A stretch of 64,000 bases of DNA from an uncultured Muribaculaceae bacterium (GTDB lineage: Bacteria; Bacteroidota; Bacteroidia; Bacteroidales; Muribaculaceae): contig CAJUQP010000015.1 in NCBI GenBank assembly GCA_910588245.1, forward strand, positions 1 to 64,000, read 5' to 3'. This document shows positions 27,443 through 35,547 of this stretch, in pieces. A model generated the notes under the pieces. That model made no database searches. It worked only from the letters and a program-made list of their open reading frames with translations, and was not told the origin of the DNA. The translations under genes and the position numbers were made by a program. How positions within the stretch are numbered: the stretch's first letter is position 1; each line of letters begins with the position of its first letter.

Positions 27443-28276
27443 TCAGAGGTTGTCGTGGATGTAGCGGGCCACGGCGTCGGAGGTGTTGGGCCCGATGATG
27501 ATGTCGGCTTCGGCCTTAACTTCATCGACGGCGTTTTCCACGGCTATCGCCACATCTGCCATGCGCAATAGGGGAAGGTCGTTGAGGTTGTCGCCGAATG
27601 CCACGATCCTGTCGGCGCCTGTCGCGGCTTTCAGTTTCCTGACGGCGTTGGCTTTCGAGGCGTCGGCCGAGAATACTTCGAGTATGCCTGTGTCGGGGCC
27701 GAACTGATCATGGTAATAGATGGGATTGCATCCGTCGATCTTCACGATGTCGGAATAGGCTCCCGCCGCCATGGCCGAGGGCTGCATGGCGTAGAAGAGG
27801 AGTACGTCGGAAAGAGGGGCGGGCATCTCCGACTCTCCGTCGGCGGGGACATGGAATCGCTTGTAGGGGGAAAGGCTGCGGGTGGCAATGAATTCCTCCT
27901 CGAGAGGCGACAGCGTTCCGGTATGGTAGGTCTGTATCACTCCCTCCCGCATGGTGAACATGAAGGCGGGAAGGGAGTGGGCACGGATGGCGCGCAGCAC
28001 TTCGTCGGCAGTGCCGGGGTGCATGGTGACCACGTCGCTGTATAGCCCGGAGGCAGGGTTCCACATGGCGGCTCCGGTCATGACCACGATGGGGAGGGCG
28101 ACTTGTATCCCCGAGAGAAGTATGGAGACTGTGGCCGGAGTGCGTGCTGTGGCGGCCGTGAAGAGGGCCCCGCGTGCTATGGCTCCGTTGAGCAGGCTCG
28201 CGGATTCGGCCGACACCCTGGAGTCTTCTCCGAGCAGGGTGCCGTCGAGGTCGCTTACGTAGAGAGTCTTCGCCAT
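27443..28276 (-). CDS. Cof-type HAD-family phosphatase
   Basis: A 277-residue HAD hydrolase of the Cof/YbiV sugar-phosphatase type. Motif I is YVSDLDGTLL near the N-terminus (Asp nucleophile), motif II is the T in TAATAR, and motif IV is FGDNLNDLPLLRMADVAIAVENA. The C2-type cap lies between. These enzymes dephosphorylate sugar phosphates or flavin/PLP-type cofactors, with broad specificity. The start is set at ATG 28276 (MAKTLYVSDLDG): its first bases overlap the TGA of the DUF4834 gene, indicating translational coupling. An earlier in-frame ATG at 28315 lies inside DUF4834. Confidence 0.93.
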   Translation of the reverse strand: MAKTLYVSDLDGTLLGEDSRVSAESASLLNGAIARGALFTAATARTPATVSILLSGIQVALPIVVMTGAAMWNPASGLYSDVVTMHPGTADEVLRAIRAHSLPAFMFTMREGVIQTYHTGTLSPLEEEFIATRSLSPYKRFHVPADGESEMPAPLSDVLLFYAMQPSAMAAGAYSDIVKIDGCNPIYYHDQFGPDTGILEVFSADASKANAVRKLKAATGADRIVAFGDNLNDLPLLRMADVAIAVENAVDEVKAEADIIIGPNTSDAVARYIHDNL

Positions 28277-28695
28277 CAGTCTTTTCTTTTCTTCCCGGTC
28301 TTTATCTCCTCCCATTCCACATCGCTGACCTGGCTTTCGCGGTAGAAGGTAGTGGTGCGGTGGCTGTCGTCGAATGAGCCGATGGTGGTCTCTGAATAGT
28401 CTTTTGTCTCTACAAACTCCACATCTTCGGCATATTCCTTCGGTATGATAGGGCCGTCGGGATCATAGTATCCGTAGCCGGATTGAGTCTGCCGCGAAGA
28501 TGAATGTCGTGGTCCTCCTGTCGCGGAGGAGCGGCGTGATTCCTTGCGGGCCTGGCGGGAGCCTGGGCGTGGAGGCATTCCAGTGGCTTTGCGTAGATAG
28601 TCTTCCGCGCGACGTGCCATGAAACGTCCGACCCACTTCATGATAGTGGGCCAGAGGAGCAGGATAAGAAGAAATATGATTAATGCTATTCCCAT
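28276..28695 (-). CDS. DUF4834 family small membrane protein
   Basis: A 139-residue protein with one N-terminal membrane helix (MGIALIIFLLILLLWPTIMKWVG) followed by an Arg-rich, Ser/Gly-rich cytoplasmic tail. It fits DUF4834, a short family known from Bacteroidetes and usually found close to pssA and psd. The tail ends VEWEEIKTGKKRKD. Function unknown; its constant neighbourhood suggests a link to phospholipid synthesis or the cell envelope. The start follows a tandem duplication (28698-28750) and it is coupled to the downstream HAD gene. Confidence 0.82.
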   Translation of the reverse strand: MGIALIIFLLILLLWPTIMKWVGRFMARRAEDYLRKATGMPPRPGSRQARKESRRSSATGGPRHSSSRQTQSGYGYYDPDGPIIPKEYAEDVEFVETKDYSETTIGSFDDSHRTTTFYRESQVSDVEWEEIKTGKKRKD

Positions 28696-28697
28696 AA

Positions 28698-28750
28698 ATA
28701 CACCAATAGAGAGATACCGGCAGATACACCAAATAGAGAGATGCCGGCGG
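28698..28750 (-). repeat. Tandem 26/27-bp duplication before DUF4834
   Basis: Two adjacent near-identical units (28698-28723 and 28724-28750), each reading ATACACC, A-rich, TAGAGAGAT, CCGGC, with three differences. They fill most of the space between the pssA stop and the DUF4834 start and so duplicate its ribosome-binding region. Confidence 0.85.
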
Positions 28751-28762
28751 AGTTAACTGAGA

Positions 28763-29458
28763 TCACTGCCTTTTGAAGGCGATGGAGAGGAGCACATAGA
28801 TGACGATGAGCCAAAGCAGGCCGCCGACACCGAGAACGAGGCAACATACCGCCGCGGCTGCCACGAGGAGATAGCGTGCGAAATTCTCGCGGAACTTCAG
28901 ATTCTTGAATTTCAGCGAGAAGATGCGTATGGGGGAGTTCATGAGCCAGCATTCCACGAGTAGCACGGGGAGGAACCAGTACCATTCGGCGAGGGCTGTC
29001 ACGCCGTCGTGAGCGTAGAGGGCCGCGTAGCCGATCCAGAAAATGGCGTTGGCAGGGATGGGAAGGCCTATGAAAGATGTGGCCTGGCGTGTGTCGATAT
29101 TGAACCTCGCGAGGCGGATCGCACCGGCCACCGGAATGAGCAGTGCTCCCCAGGCCGTGCATTGCTGCGGCATGAAGAGATTGAGGATAATCATCGCGGG
29201 GGCCACGCCGAATGTCACCAGGTCGCAGAGGGAATCGAGTTCCTTCCCCAGACTGGAATAGGCGTGGAGAGTGCGCGCTGCCAGACCGTCGAGAAAGTCG
29301 GCGGCGGCTCCTATGGCTATGAATATGAAAGCCCATTCGTAGGCTTTCAGGGCGCCGAATTGTTCCTGTCCGTGGGCGGCCGCTATGATTGCCATGCATC
29401 CGGCCAGGAGGTTGACGCAGGTGATGGAGTTGGGTATGTTGCGTATGATCGCGTTCAT
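28763..29458 (-). CDS. pssA: CDP-diacylglycerol-serine O-phosphatidyltransferase
   Basis: Makes phosphatidylserine from CDP-diacylglycerol and serine in the inner membrane. The 231-residue protein carries the CDP-alcohol phosphotransferase motif DGxxARx8Gx3Dx3D (DFLDGLAARTLHAYSSLGKE, then LDSLCD) after the second helix, and about six to seven membrane segments. The start ATG overlaps the psd stop by four bases, so psd and pssA are coupled; together they convert CDP-DAG to phosphatidylethanolamine. Confidence 0.95.
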   Translation of the reverse strand: MNAIIRNIPNSITCVNLLAGCMAIIAAAHGQEQFGALKAYEWAFIFIAIGAAADFLDGLAARTLHAYSSLGKELDSLCDLVTFGVAPAMIILNLFMPQQCTAWGALLIPVAGAIRLARFNIDTRQATSFIGLPIPANAIFWIGYAALYAHDGVTALAEWYWFLPVLLVECWLMNSPIRIFSLKFKNLKFRENFARYLLVAAAAVCCLVLGVGGLLWLIVIYVLLSIAFKRQ

Positions 29459-30126
29459 TTCTTTTGTTTTGGCTTAAGACGTGCCACAGGTGTAACGCCT
29501 CCCTTCACGTTTTGTTTCATTCCGACGAGGATTTCCGCGTCGACAGGGAGATAGAGGTCTACTCTCGAACCGAACTTTATGAAGCCGAGATGGTCGTCGA
29601 TGTCAGCTTTATATCCGCGGCGCGCATAGGTCACTATGCGGCGCGCCATGGCGCCGGCTATCTGGCGCACCGTGATGCGCTGGCCGCAGGTCACGATCCC
29701 TACGGTGCTGCGCTCGTTGTCTGTACTGGCCTTTGGAAGGTAGGCCGAGAGGAAGCGTCCTCTGTGATGGCGCACGTATTCCACCTCCCCGTCGACGGGA
29801 TACCAGTTGGCGTGGACGTTGAGGGGCGACATGAAGACGGAGAGCATTATGGCCTCGCTGTGGAGGTACTCATCCTCAAAGACCTTCTCGATCGCCACGA
29901 CGCGGCCGTCGACGGAGCTCACCACCATGTCGCGGCGCTCCCCCTTGTAGTTGCGTTTCGGGCAACGGAAGAAATTGAAGACAAAAAGATAGACCACCAG
30001 GGAGATGGCGGTGCATACCGACGGTATCCACACCGGGGGCATGAAAAGCCACACCGGCACGTTGACGGCCAGCAGCACGATTGGGAGGAGAATGAGGATA
30101 TTGGTGCCTTCTCGGTGTATTTTCAC
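29455..30126 (-). CDS. psd: Phosphatidylserine decarboxylase, small type
   Basis: Decarboxylates phosphatidylserine to phosphatidylethanolamine. The 223-residue form is the short archaeal/Bacteroidetes type with two N-terminal membrane helices. The pyruvoyl-forming self-cleavage site is the Gly-Ser in IKFGSRVDLYLP, so Ser187 should become the pyruvoyl group of the alpha chain. It is first in the psd-pssA-DUF4834-HAD unit, driven by the promoter at 30236-30267. Confidence 0.94.
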   Translation of the reverse strand: MKIHREGTNILILLPIVLLAVNVPVWLFMPPVWIPSVCTAISLVVYLFVFNFFRCPKRNYKGERRDMVVSSVDGRVVAIEKVFEDEYLHSEAIMLSVFMSPLNVHANWYPVDGEVEYVRHHRGRFLSAYLPKASTDNERSTVGIVTCGQRITVRQIAGAMARRIVTYARRGYKADIDDHLGFIKFGSRVDLYLPVDAEILVGMKQNVKGGVTPVARLKPKQKK

Positions 30127-30235
30127 TTACTGTTGTCTCTTTAATTTTTGCGGCGCCCTACGGATTGTATCACTCTGAGGGAACATGGTCGGGGTCTGGG
30201 TGATGGCAGTGGCCGTAGATCGGCGGTTGATGTTG

Positions 30236-30267
30236 CAAATTTAAGGTTTTTCTAAGTATCTCACAAA
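30236..30267 (-). promoter_or_regulatory. Promoter of the psd-pssA operon
   Basis: Minus strand: TTTG (30264-30267), 20 bases, TAAATTTG (30236-30243) and C. It overlaps the rightward promoter of the diacylglycerol kinase-like gene. Confidence 0.8.
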
Positions 30268-30274
30268 TTTTTTG

Positions 30275-30282
30275 TAACTTTA
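30275..30282 (+). promoter_or_regulatory. Possible -7 box of the diacylglycerol kinase-like gene
   Basis: TAACTTTA followed by CGC, 32 bases before the chosen ATG at 30314. It differs from the consensus at the last base and lacks a clear -33 box. Confidence 0.45.
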
Positions 30283-30313
30283 CGCACCATTTTTCAAGTT
30301 GCAGACACCGGAT

Positions 30314-31282
30314 ATGGCACAGAAACAAGCTTTATTAGTGGTAAACCCCAGATCGGGGACAAGGTCGAAGAGCGGCCTGGAGAAGTTGGTGGGCGAGCGC
30401 CTTGCGCCTTGCGGCATAGCCGTGGAGGCTGTGAGCACTCAGCGTCCCGGACATGCCGTGGAGCTGGCGGCACAGGCTGTGGCCTCCGGCTTCGACATGG
30501 TGATAAGCGCCGGTGGCGACGGCACAGTCAATGAGATCGCATCCGTGCTTGCCCACACGTCTGTGGCGCTCGGCATCCTCCCTCTCGGGTCAGGCAATGG
30601 CCTGGCGCGGTCGCTCGGCATCCCCCAGGATGTGGGAGAAGCCCTCCGTATCATCGGTCAGGGACACGTCATAAGATCTGACAGGGGAATCGTGAACGGA
30701 AAACCTTTTTATTGTACTTTCGGAGTGGGCTTTGATGCCGCCGTAAGTGAGAAGTTCGCCACTGAGAAGCGGCGTGGACGCATCACTTATGTCAGGAATG
30801 TGATCAACGAGTTCCTGAAATACCGTTCGCAGCCCTACGCTATATCTATCGACGGAAAGGTCGTCACGGAGAAGGCCTTCCTCATAGCAGCCTGCAATGC
30901 CCCGCAATATGGCAACAATGCCTACATAGCGCCCAACGCCAAGCTTTCAGACGGTCTGCTCGACCTGATAGTGATCCACGAAGGGTCGCCGCTTTCTACG
31001 GTGAAGGTCGGCGTAGACCTTATCACGGGTTATCTTGACCGCAACGCCCGCATCGACACGTTCAGGATCCAGTCGGCCACGATCACGTGTATGGAGGAAT
31101 GTCCCGTGCATATCGACGGCGATCCCCGTCGCATAGGCAACCGACTTGAGATCAGCTGCGACTCCTCCTCGCTTTCAGTATTCGCTCCCGAGAAGGAGGA
31201 GGAGTTCAAGCCGATAGTATCCCCTCTACGCTCCATGCTCAATGACCTGCGCTATGATGTCATGGCTAAGTTTAAAGGTTAA
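30314..31282 (+). CDS. Diacylglycerol kinase-family lipid kinase (YegS/DagK-like)
   Basis: A 322-residue soluble lipid kinase of the DAGK catalytic family. The nucleotide-binding elements are present: VVNPRSGTRSK near the N-terminus, SAGGDGTVNEIASVL, and ILPLGSGNGLARSLG. The C-terminal beta-sandwich includes the GVGFDAAVSEKF and IHIDGDP-like segments. Members phosphorylate diacylglycerol or related lipids and recycle DAG into phospholipid synthesis, which fits its position divergent from psd-pssA. Start chosen at MAQKQALLVVNP; a further in-frame ATG lies at 30299, closer to the -7 box. Confidence 0.92.
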   Translation: MAQKQALLVVNPRSGTRSKSGLEKLVGERLAPCGIAVEAVSTQRPGHAVELAAQAVASGFDMVISAGGDGTVNEIASVLAHTSVALGILPLGSGNGLARSLGIPQDVGEALRIIGQGHVIRSDRGIVNGKPFYCTFGVGFDAAVSEKFATEKRRGRITYVRNVINEFLKYRSQPYAISIDGKVVTEKAFLIAACNAPQYGNNAYIAPNAKLSDGLLDLIVIHEGSPLSTVKVGVDLITGYLDRNARIDTFRIQSATITCMEECPVHIDGDPRRIGNRLEISCDSSSLSVFAPEKEEEFKPIVSPLRSMLNDLRYDVMAKFKG

Positions 31283-31289
31283 GGATTAA

Positions 31290-31713
<424 letters not shown>

Positions 31714-34152
31714 TTAAATAAACAGGTTCACGTTGGAGTCTTCTGCACGGTTCATATAGGTTGCCACACCCCCAATCACGACGTTGTCGAGAAGCTCCTC
31801 CTTGGCCACACCCATGACGTCCATCGACATCTGGCAGGCTATGAATTCAACCCCGTTGGCTATGGCCATGTCGCGCAGCGTCTCAAGCGACTCTATGTTC
31901 TTGCGTTTCATGATGTGGCGCATCATCTTCGGCCCCATTCCACCCATGTTCATCTTCGACAGCTTCAGCTTGCGTGAGCCCGAAGGGAGCATCATGCCGA
32001 ACATCCTGCCGAAAATGTCTTTCTTGACTGCGGGCTTTCTCTCTTTCTTTATGGCGTTCAGACCCCAGAAAGTGAAGAATATCGACACCTTCTCGCCTGT
32101 GGCTGCCGCGCCGTTGGCCAGCACGAAAGTGGCGAGTGCCTTGTCAAGGTCGTCGCTGAACAGGATAAACGATTTCCCTTTCCCACGGTCGGCTGGCGCG
32201 TCATCCTTCCTGCCCTCTCCTTTCTCAACCACTATTGAAGTCACACCCCGTGAGGTGTCGTGAGATATAAAACGGTTGCCTGTGGAGTCGCACCATGCTT
32301 CCGCATCGCGTGCGAATCCGGGATCGGTGGCCTCGATGAGTATGCGGCTTCCCCGGGATGCTTTCTCCATGGTCTGCTTCAGCTTCATGATCGGTCCGGG
32401 ACAGGAGAGCCCGCATGCGTCTATCTTAATGGTGGCCGCCCTTTCGGCTGGCGGCATCTCCGTTTTGTCGGCATGGCGTCCGGAAGATGGGGAGGGGGAT
32501 GCGACGGGTGCTGTGGCTGTCTTGTAAGTGCGCAGACCGCCGATGAGATTGCGCACATCATTGAAGCCATTCTGACGGAGTATGCACGAGGCCAGATAGC
32601 CGCGCAGGCCTACACCGCAATAGAGCACCACGGGCTTGCCGGCGGGTATGCTCGCCAGCGATTCACGAATGTCGTCGAGCGGCAGGTTGATGGCGCCTTC
32701 GATGGCACCTGTGGCAAATTCCTCAGCCGTGCGCACGTCGATGAGGGTCACTTTCTCCTTGTCCATGTCTCGGAGCTCACGCCAGTAGATCGGATTCATT
32801 TTCCCGGACAGGATGTTGCCGGCCACGTATCCGGCGAGTGCCACAGGATCTTTAGCGGAGGAATAGGGGGGAGCGTAGGCGTGCTCGAGACGTGTGAGAT
32901 CGGCTACGGTGCCACCGTTCTTGATCACCAGCGCGAACTCGTCTATGCGCTTGTCTATGCCGTCATAGCCAACAGCCTGCGCCCCGAGGAGTTTGCCTGT
33001 CGTCGGGTCGAATACCACTTTCACCGACATTATGGTTGCTCCGGGATAGTAGCCGGCATGTGAGTTGGGGTGGATGGTGGCTGTGAGATAAGGGATTCCC
33101 GCCTGACGCAGACGCTTGGCCGCCATGCCTGTGGCGGCTACCGTGAGATCGAACACCTTGGCCACGGATGTGCCGATGGCTCCTTCATATTTTGTCTTGT
33201 CGCCCCACACCATATTGTCGGCCACAATCCTCGCCTGGCGGTTGGCGGGGCCGGCGAGATAATTCATCCAGGGCTCTCCGTTTATCGGGTGTGGATATTC
33301 GATGGCGTCACCTACGGCATAGATGTCGGCGACAGAGGTGCGCAGATATTCGTTGACCGTTATCCCGCCGCGGGCTCCTGTCTGAAGACCTGCCTGGAGG
33401 GCGAGGGAGTTGGCCGGTCGCACGCCTATTGATAGGATCACTATGTCGGCATTGACTTTCTCTCCCGACGCGAAGGTGACTGTGAGGCCGTCGGAGTCTT
33501 GCTCGAAAGATGTCACGGCCGTGTTCAGATATAGCGTCACTCCATGCTCCAGGAGGTGCTGATGCACTATGGCTGCCATTGAATAGTCGATCGGGGCCAT
33601 TACCTGGTCGGCCATCTCCACTACGGCGACTTCCGCACCGGCTTCCTGAAGGTTCTCTGCCATCTCCAGTCCGATGAATCCTCCGCCGATCACGAGTGCG
33701 CGTCTCACATTGTGACTTCCGAGGTAGCTCTTCACGGCATCCGTGTCGGCCACATTGCGCAGGGTGAAAATACCGGGCAGGTCGATGCCCGGCAGAGAGG
33801 GCCTGAAAGGCACGGCGCCGGGGGAGAGGAGCAGTCGGTCGTAGTTTTCCTCATATGTGGCTCCGTCCGGCCCCTTGACTTCCACGGTTTTTTTGTCGGG
33901 ATGTATGGCAGTCACTTCCGAGTTGGTCCTGACGTCTATTCTGAATCTCCGGGCGAATGCCTCGGGTGTCTGCACAAACAGACGGTCGCGGTCAGCGATC
34001 GTGCCGCCGATATAATACGGCAGCCCACAGTTTGCATAAGAAATGTACTCCCCTTTCTCGAAGAGGATGATATCGTCTTTTTCGGAGATCCTGCGGATTC
34101 TCGCTGCGGCTGTAGCGCCGCCGGCCACGCCGCCTATGATGAGATGCTTCAT
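31714..34152 (-). CDS. CoA-disulfide reductase / rhodanese / TusA / DsrE2 four-module protein
   Basis: An 812-residue cytoplasmic protein with four sulfur-handling modules in order. Residues 1-450: FAD/NAD(P) oxidoreductase of the CoA-disulfide/persulfide reductase type with redox Cys42 in YANCGLPYY. Residues 456-545: rhodanese domain with active Cys512 in LYCGVGLRG. Residues 572-642: TusA-like domain with CGLSCPGP (Cys580, Cys584). Residues 659-812: DsrE/DsrF-like family 2 domain with Cys773 and a Met/Lys-rich insert. Together they suggest persulfide reduction and sulfur relay among thiols. Multi-domain forms occur in Bacteroidetes and clostridia; the substrate here is inference. It has its own promoter, and oxyR lies upstream on the other strand. 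Confidence 0.92.
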   Translation of the reverse strand: MKHLIIGGVAGGATAAARIRRISEKDDIILFEKGEYISYANCGLPYYIGGTIADRDRLFVQTPEAFARRFRIDVRTNSEVTAIHPDKKTVEVKGPDGATYEENYDRLLLSPGAVPFRPSLPGIDLPGIFTLRNVADTDAVKSYLGSHNVRRALVIGGGFIGLEMAENLQEAGAEVAVVEMADQVMAPIDYSMAAIVHQHLLEHGVTLYLNTAVTSFEQDSDGLTVTFASGEKVNADIVILSIGVRPANSLALQAGLQTGARGGITVNEYLRTSVADIYAVGDAIEYPHPINGEPWMNYLAGPANRQARIVADNMVWGDKTKYEGAIGTSVAKVFDLTVAATGMAAKRLRQAGIPYLTATIHPNSHAGYYPGATIMSVKVVFDPTTGKLLGAQAVGYDGIDKRIDEFALVIKNGGTVADLTRLEHAYAPPYSSAKDPVALAGYVAGNILSGKMNPIYWRELRDMDKEKVTLIDVRTAEEFATGAIEGAINLPLDDIRESLASIPAGKPVVLYCGVGLRGYLASCILRQNGFNDVRNLIGGLRTYKTATAPVASPSPSSGRHADKTEMPPAERAATIKIDACGLSCPGPIMKLKQTMEKASRGSRILIEATDPGFARDAEAWCDSTGNRFISHDTSRGVTSIVVEKGEGRKDDAPADRGKGKSFILFSDDLDKALATFVLANGAAATGEKVSIFFTFWGLNAIKKERKPAVKKDIFGRMFGMMLPSGSRKLKLSKMNMGGMGPKMMRHIMKRKNIESLETLRDMAIANGVEFIACQMSMDVMGVAKEELLDNVVIGGVATYMNRAEDSNVNLFI

Positions 34153-34174
34153 AACGTATTCTTTTATTTTTCCG

Positions 34175-34205
34175 CAAAGTTACATGATCAATCATTGACG
34201 ACCAA
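34175..34205 (-). promoter_or_regulatory. Promoter of the four-module sulfur protein
   Basis: Minus strand: TTGG (34202-34205), 19 bases, TAACTTTG (34175-34182) and C. The leader is about 15-20 bases. Confidence 0.75.
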
Positions 34206-34341
34206 CAGATAATTGCTATCCTTTCATAGCTTTTGTCTATTACTGTTTTCCGTTTTTCCGTTTTCCGTTGTCAGTAGTGGGTTGTTGCGGCTACTTCGCA
34301 TGAGGATTCAATTACTAATTGCAAACCACTAACTACTAATT

Positions 34342-34848
34342 AAAAAAGCGGCGCACCCATTGTCTGAATGCGCCGACATTAGAATTTAATGCCCAAGTTT
34401 TGAATTTTACTTATTATTTATACATCCGGGTCATGGCTGTCCTCACGACATCCGCTGTCCGGCTTTTTAACACCATAAACTGGTGCCACATGAAAAAATA
34501 TCTTCTCCCAGGATCCATTAGTAATTAGCAATTTGCGATTAGCAGTTAGAGTTGGTTGATTGCCGGTCCGTCTTGACAGCAAATGCAAATTATTAATTCC
34601 ACATCCCTAATCGTTCATCAATAAATTCTTATTTCTAATTGTTATCATATGTATAATTTCTTATCTATATAATTCTTCACACAATGAATTCCATATGTTT
34701 CTTGCCAAGCCTGTGTTATGCGTCCATCTTCTGTCGTACTAACAAGGCTATGGATATTCGAAGCCTCGGCGGTTATATCGTCCTAAGTGTTTACTTACAG
34801 CCTTTTATCAACCGTGAAACAATTCCATCTCTTACTAAGAGAGGGCAC
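34342..34848 (-). ncRNA. Candidate non-coding RNA of about 500 nt
   Basis: A leftward consensus promoter (34855-34886) and a leftward terminator (34349-34375) enclose about 500 bases with no open frame longer than a few codons after any ATG. Parts can fold: GAATATCCATA can pair with TATGGAATTC, closing a long arm that also pairs AGCCT with AGGCT (about 34620-34780, given on the plus strand). The 3' part includes a low-complexity ATTAGCA/ATTAGTA segment (34515-34560). I do not recognise it as 6S RNA, tmRNA, RNase P or SRP RNA, although a 6S-like role cannot be ruled out. Alternative: a decayed region with a chance promoter. Confidence 0.4.
34349..34375 (-). terminator. Intrinsic terminator with no protein gene upstream
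   Basis: Minus strand: 7-bp stem CGGCGCA/TGCGCCG with a 13-base loop, one C, then TTTTTT (34342-34347). The nearest leftward promoter feeding it is at 34855-34886, so it probably ends a non-coding transcript. Confidence 0.7.
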
Positions 34849-35058
34849 TCACTGCAAAGGTAGTGTTTTTTAAGACATTATACAAACCAACATTCAGAAA
34901 AATTAATCGGAATATCCATTTTTAACATTTCAATCGAAATAAGCGGCGATTGATTTTTGAGACTTGAGGTCGCCACATAGCTTTTACTAAGCCGATTATG
35001 CAGTTATAAGATTTTTCGGGAAAGCCGAAAAGTACCTCTCTTAGTAAGAGAGGGAATT
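34821..35058. repeat. 238-bp element with 24-bp inverted terminal repeats
   Basis: The left end (34821-34844) and the reverse complement of the right end (35035-35058) match in 23 of 24 bases. Both begin AATTCC and contain the inner palindrome CTCTTACTAAGAG. The inside is AT-rich, codes for nothing visible, carries the leftward promoter 34855-34886 and a hairpin TTTTCGG/CCGAAAA near 35012-35030. The form fits a MITE-like element or a paired-hairpin regulatory unit; no clear target-site duplication was seen. Confidence 0.65.
34855..34886 (-). promoter_or_regulatory. Promoter inside the inverted-repeat element
   Basis: Minus strand: TTTG (34883-34886), 20 bases, TACCTTTG (34855-34862) and C. 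A transcript would begin near 34848 and first copy the left inverted repeat, which can fold as a hairpin. Confidence 0.65.
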
Positions 35059-35096
35059 TTTAATCGTCCCCCGTGCGCTGGGTACACAGATTCGTC

Positions 35097-35263
35097 AGCT
35101 ATGGGGCTGCGGCTTTCCAGCCGCAGGGCGGGTACACAATCGGCAAAAATCATTTTAGACTATTATACGCAGGGATTCTTTAGACTTGGGGTTTGAGGGG
35201 TGTGTGCTTAGGTTTGACGGCTGTGCACCTGCACAGCGGCTGGAAAGCCGCTGTCCCATAGCT
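35097..35263. repeat. 167-bp inverted-repeat element with REP-like hairpin ends
   Basis: The left arm 35097-35124 and the reverse complement of 35236-35263 match in 25 of 28 bases (AGCTATGGG, three variable bases, GCGGCT, TTCC, AGCCGC). Each arm is itself a perfect 6-bp GC hairpin with a TTCC or GGAA loop. The inside has short direct copies such as GGGTACACA (35080s and 35130s). No coding capacity. Related in style to copies A and D of the REP-like family. Confidence 0.65.
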
Positions 35264-35326
35264 ACGCGGTATTCCCCGAGCTCACCGGCATGGTAGGAGT
35301 GTGTAATCTCATATGACGGAGGCCGG

Positions 35327-35353
35327 TTTATTGATTTTTATTTATAACTTTGC
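35327..35353 (+). promoter_or_regulatory. Promoter of oxyR
   Basis: TAACTTTGC at 35345-35353 is a consensus -7 box with trailing C; a weak TATTG-type -33 box lies near 35329. The leader to the ATG at 35548 would be about 190 bases, long enough to carry regulation. Confidence 0.6.
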
Positions 35354-35547
35354 GGGGCGTCCGCTAATTCAGAAGATAACCGGCGAAAACCAGACTGCGC
35401 AGAAGATACCGGCTGTAGCTGGAAAATCTTCAATCAAAGCTGGTTAAGCTGGGTTTTTACCGGATCGCTCAACTACAATTATTGGTAAGGCAGAAGGTGT
35501 CCGGATGCTGACTGCTCATATTTTAAATAATTCAAATCTATACGCCC

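Noticed and set aside
32260..33063. 267-codon open frame antisense to the four-module sulfur protein
   Set aside because: The sense strand encodes conserved rhodanese and reductase domains here.
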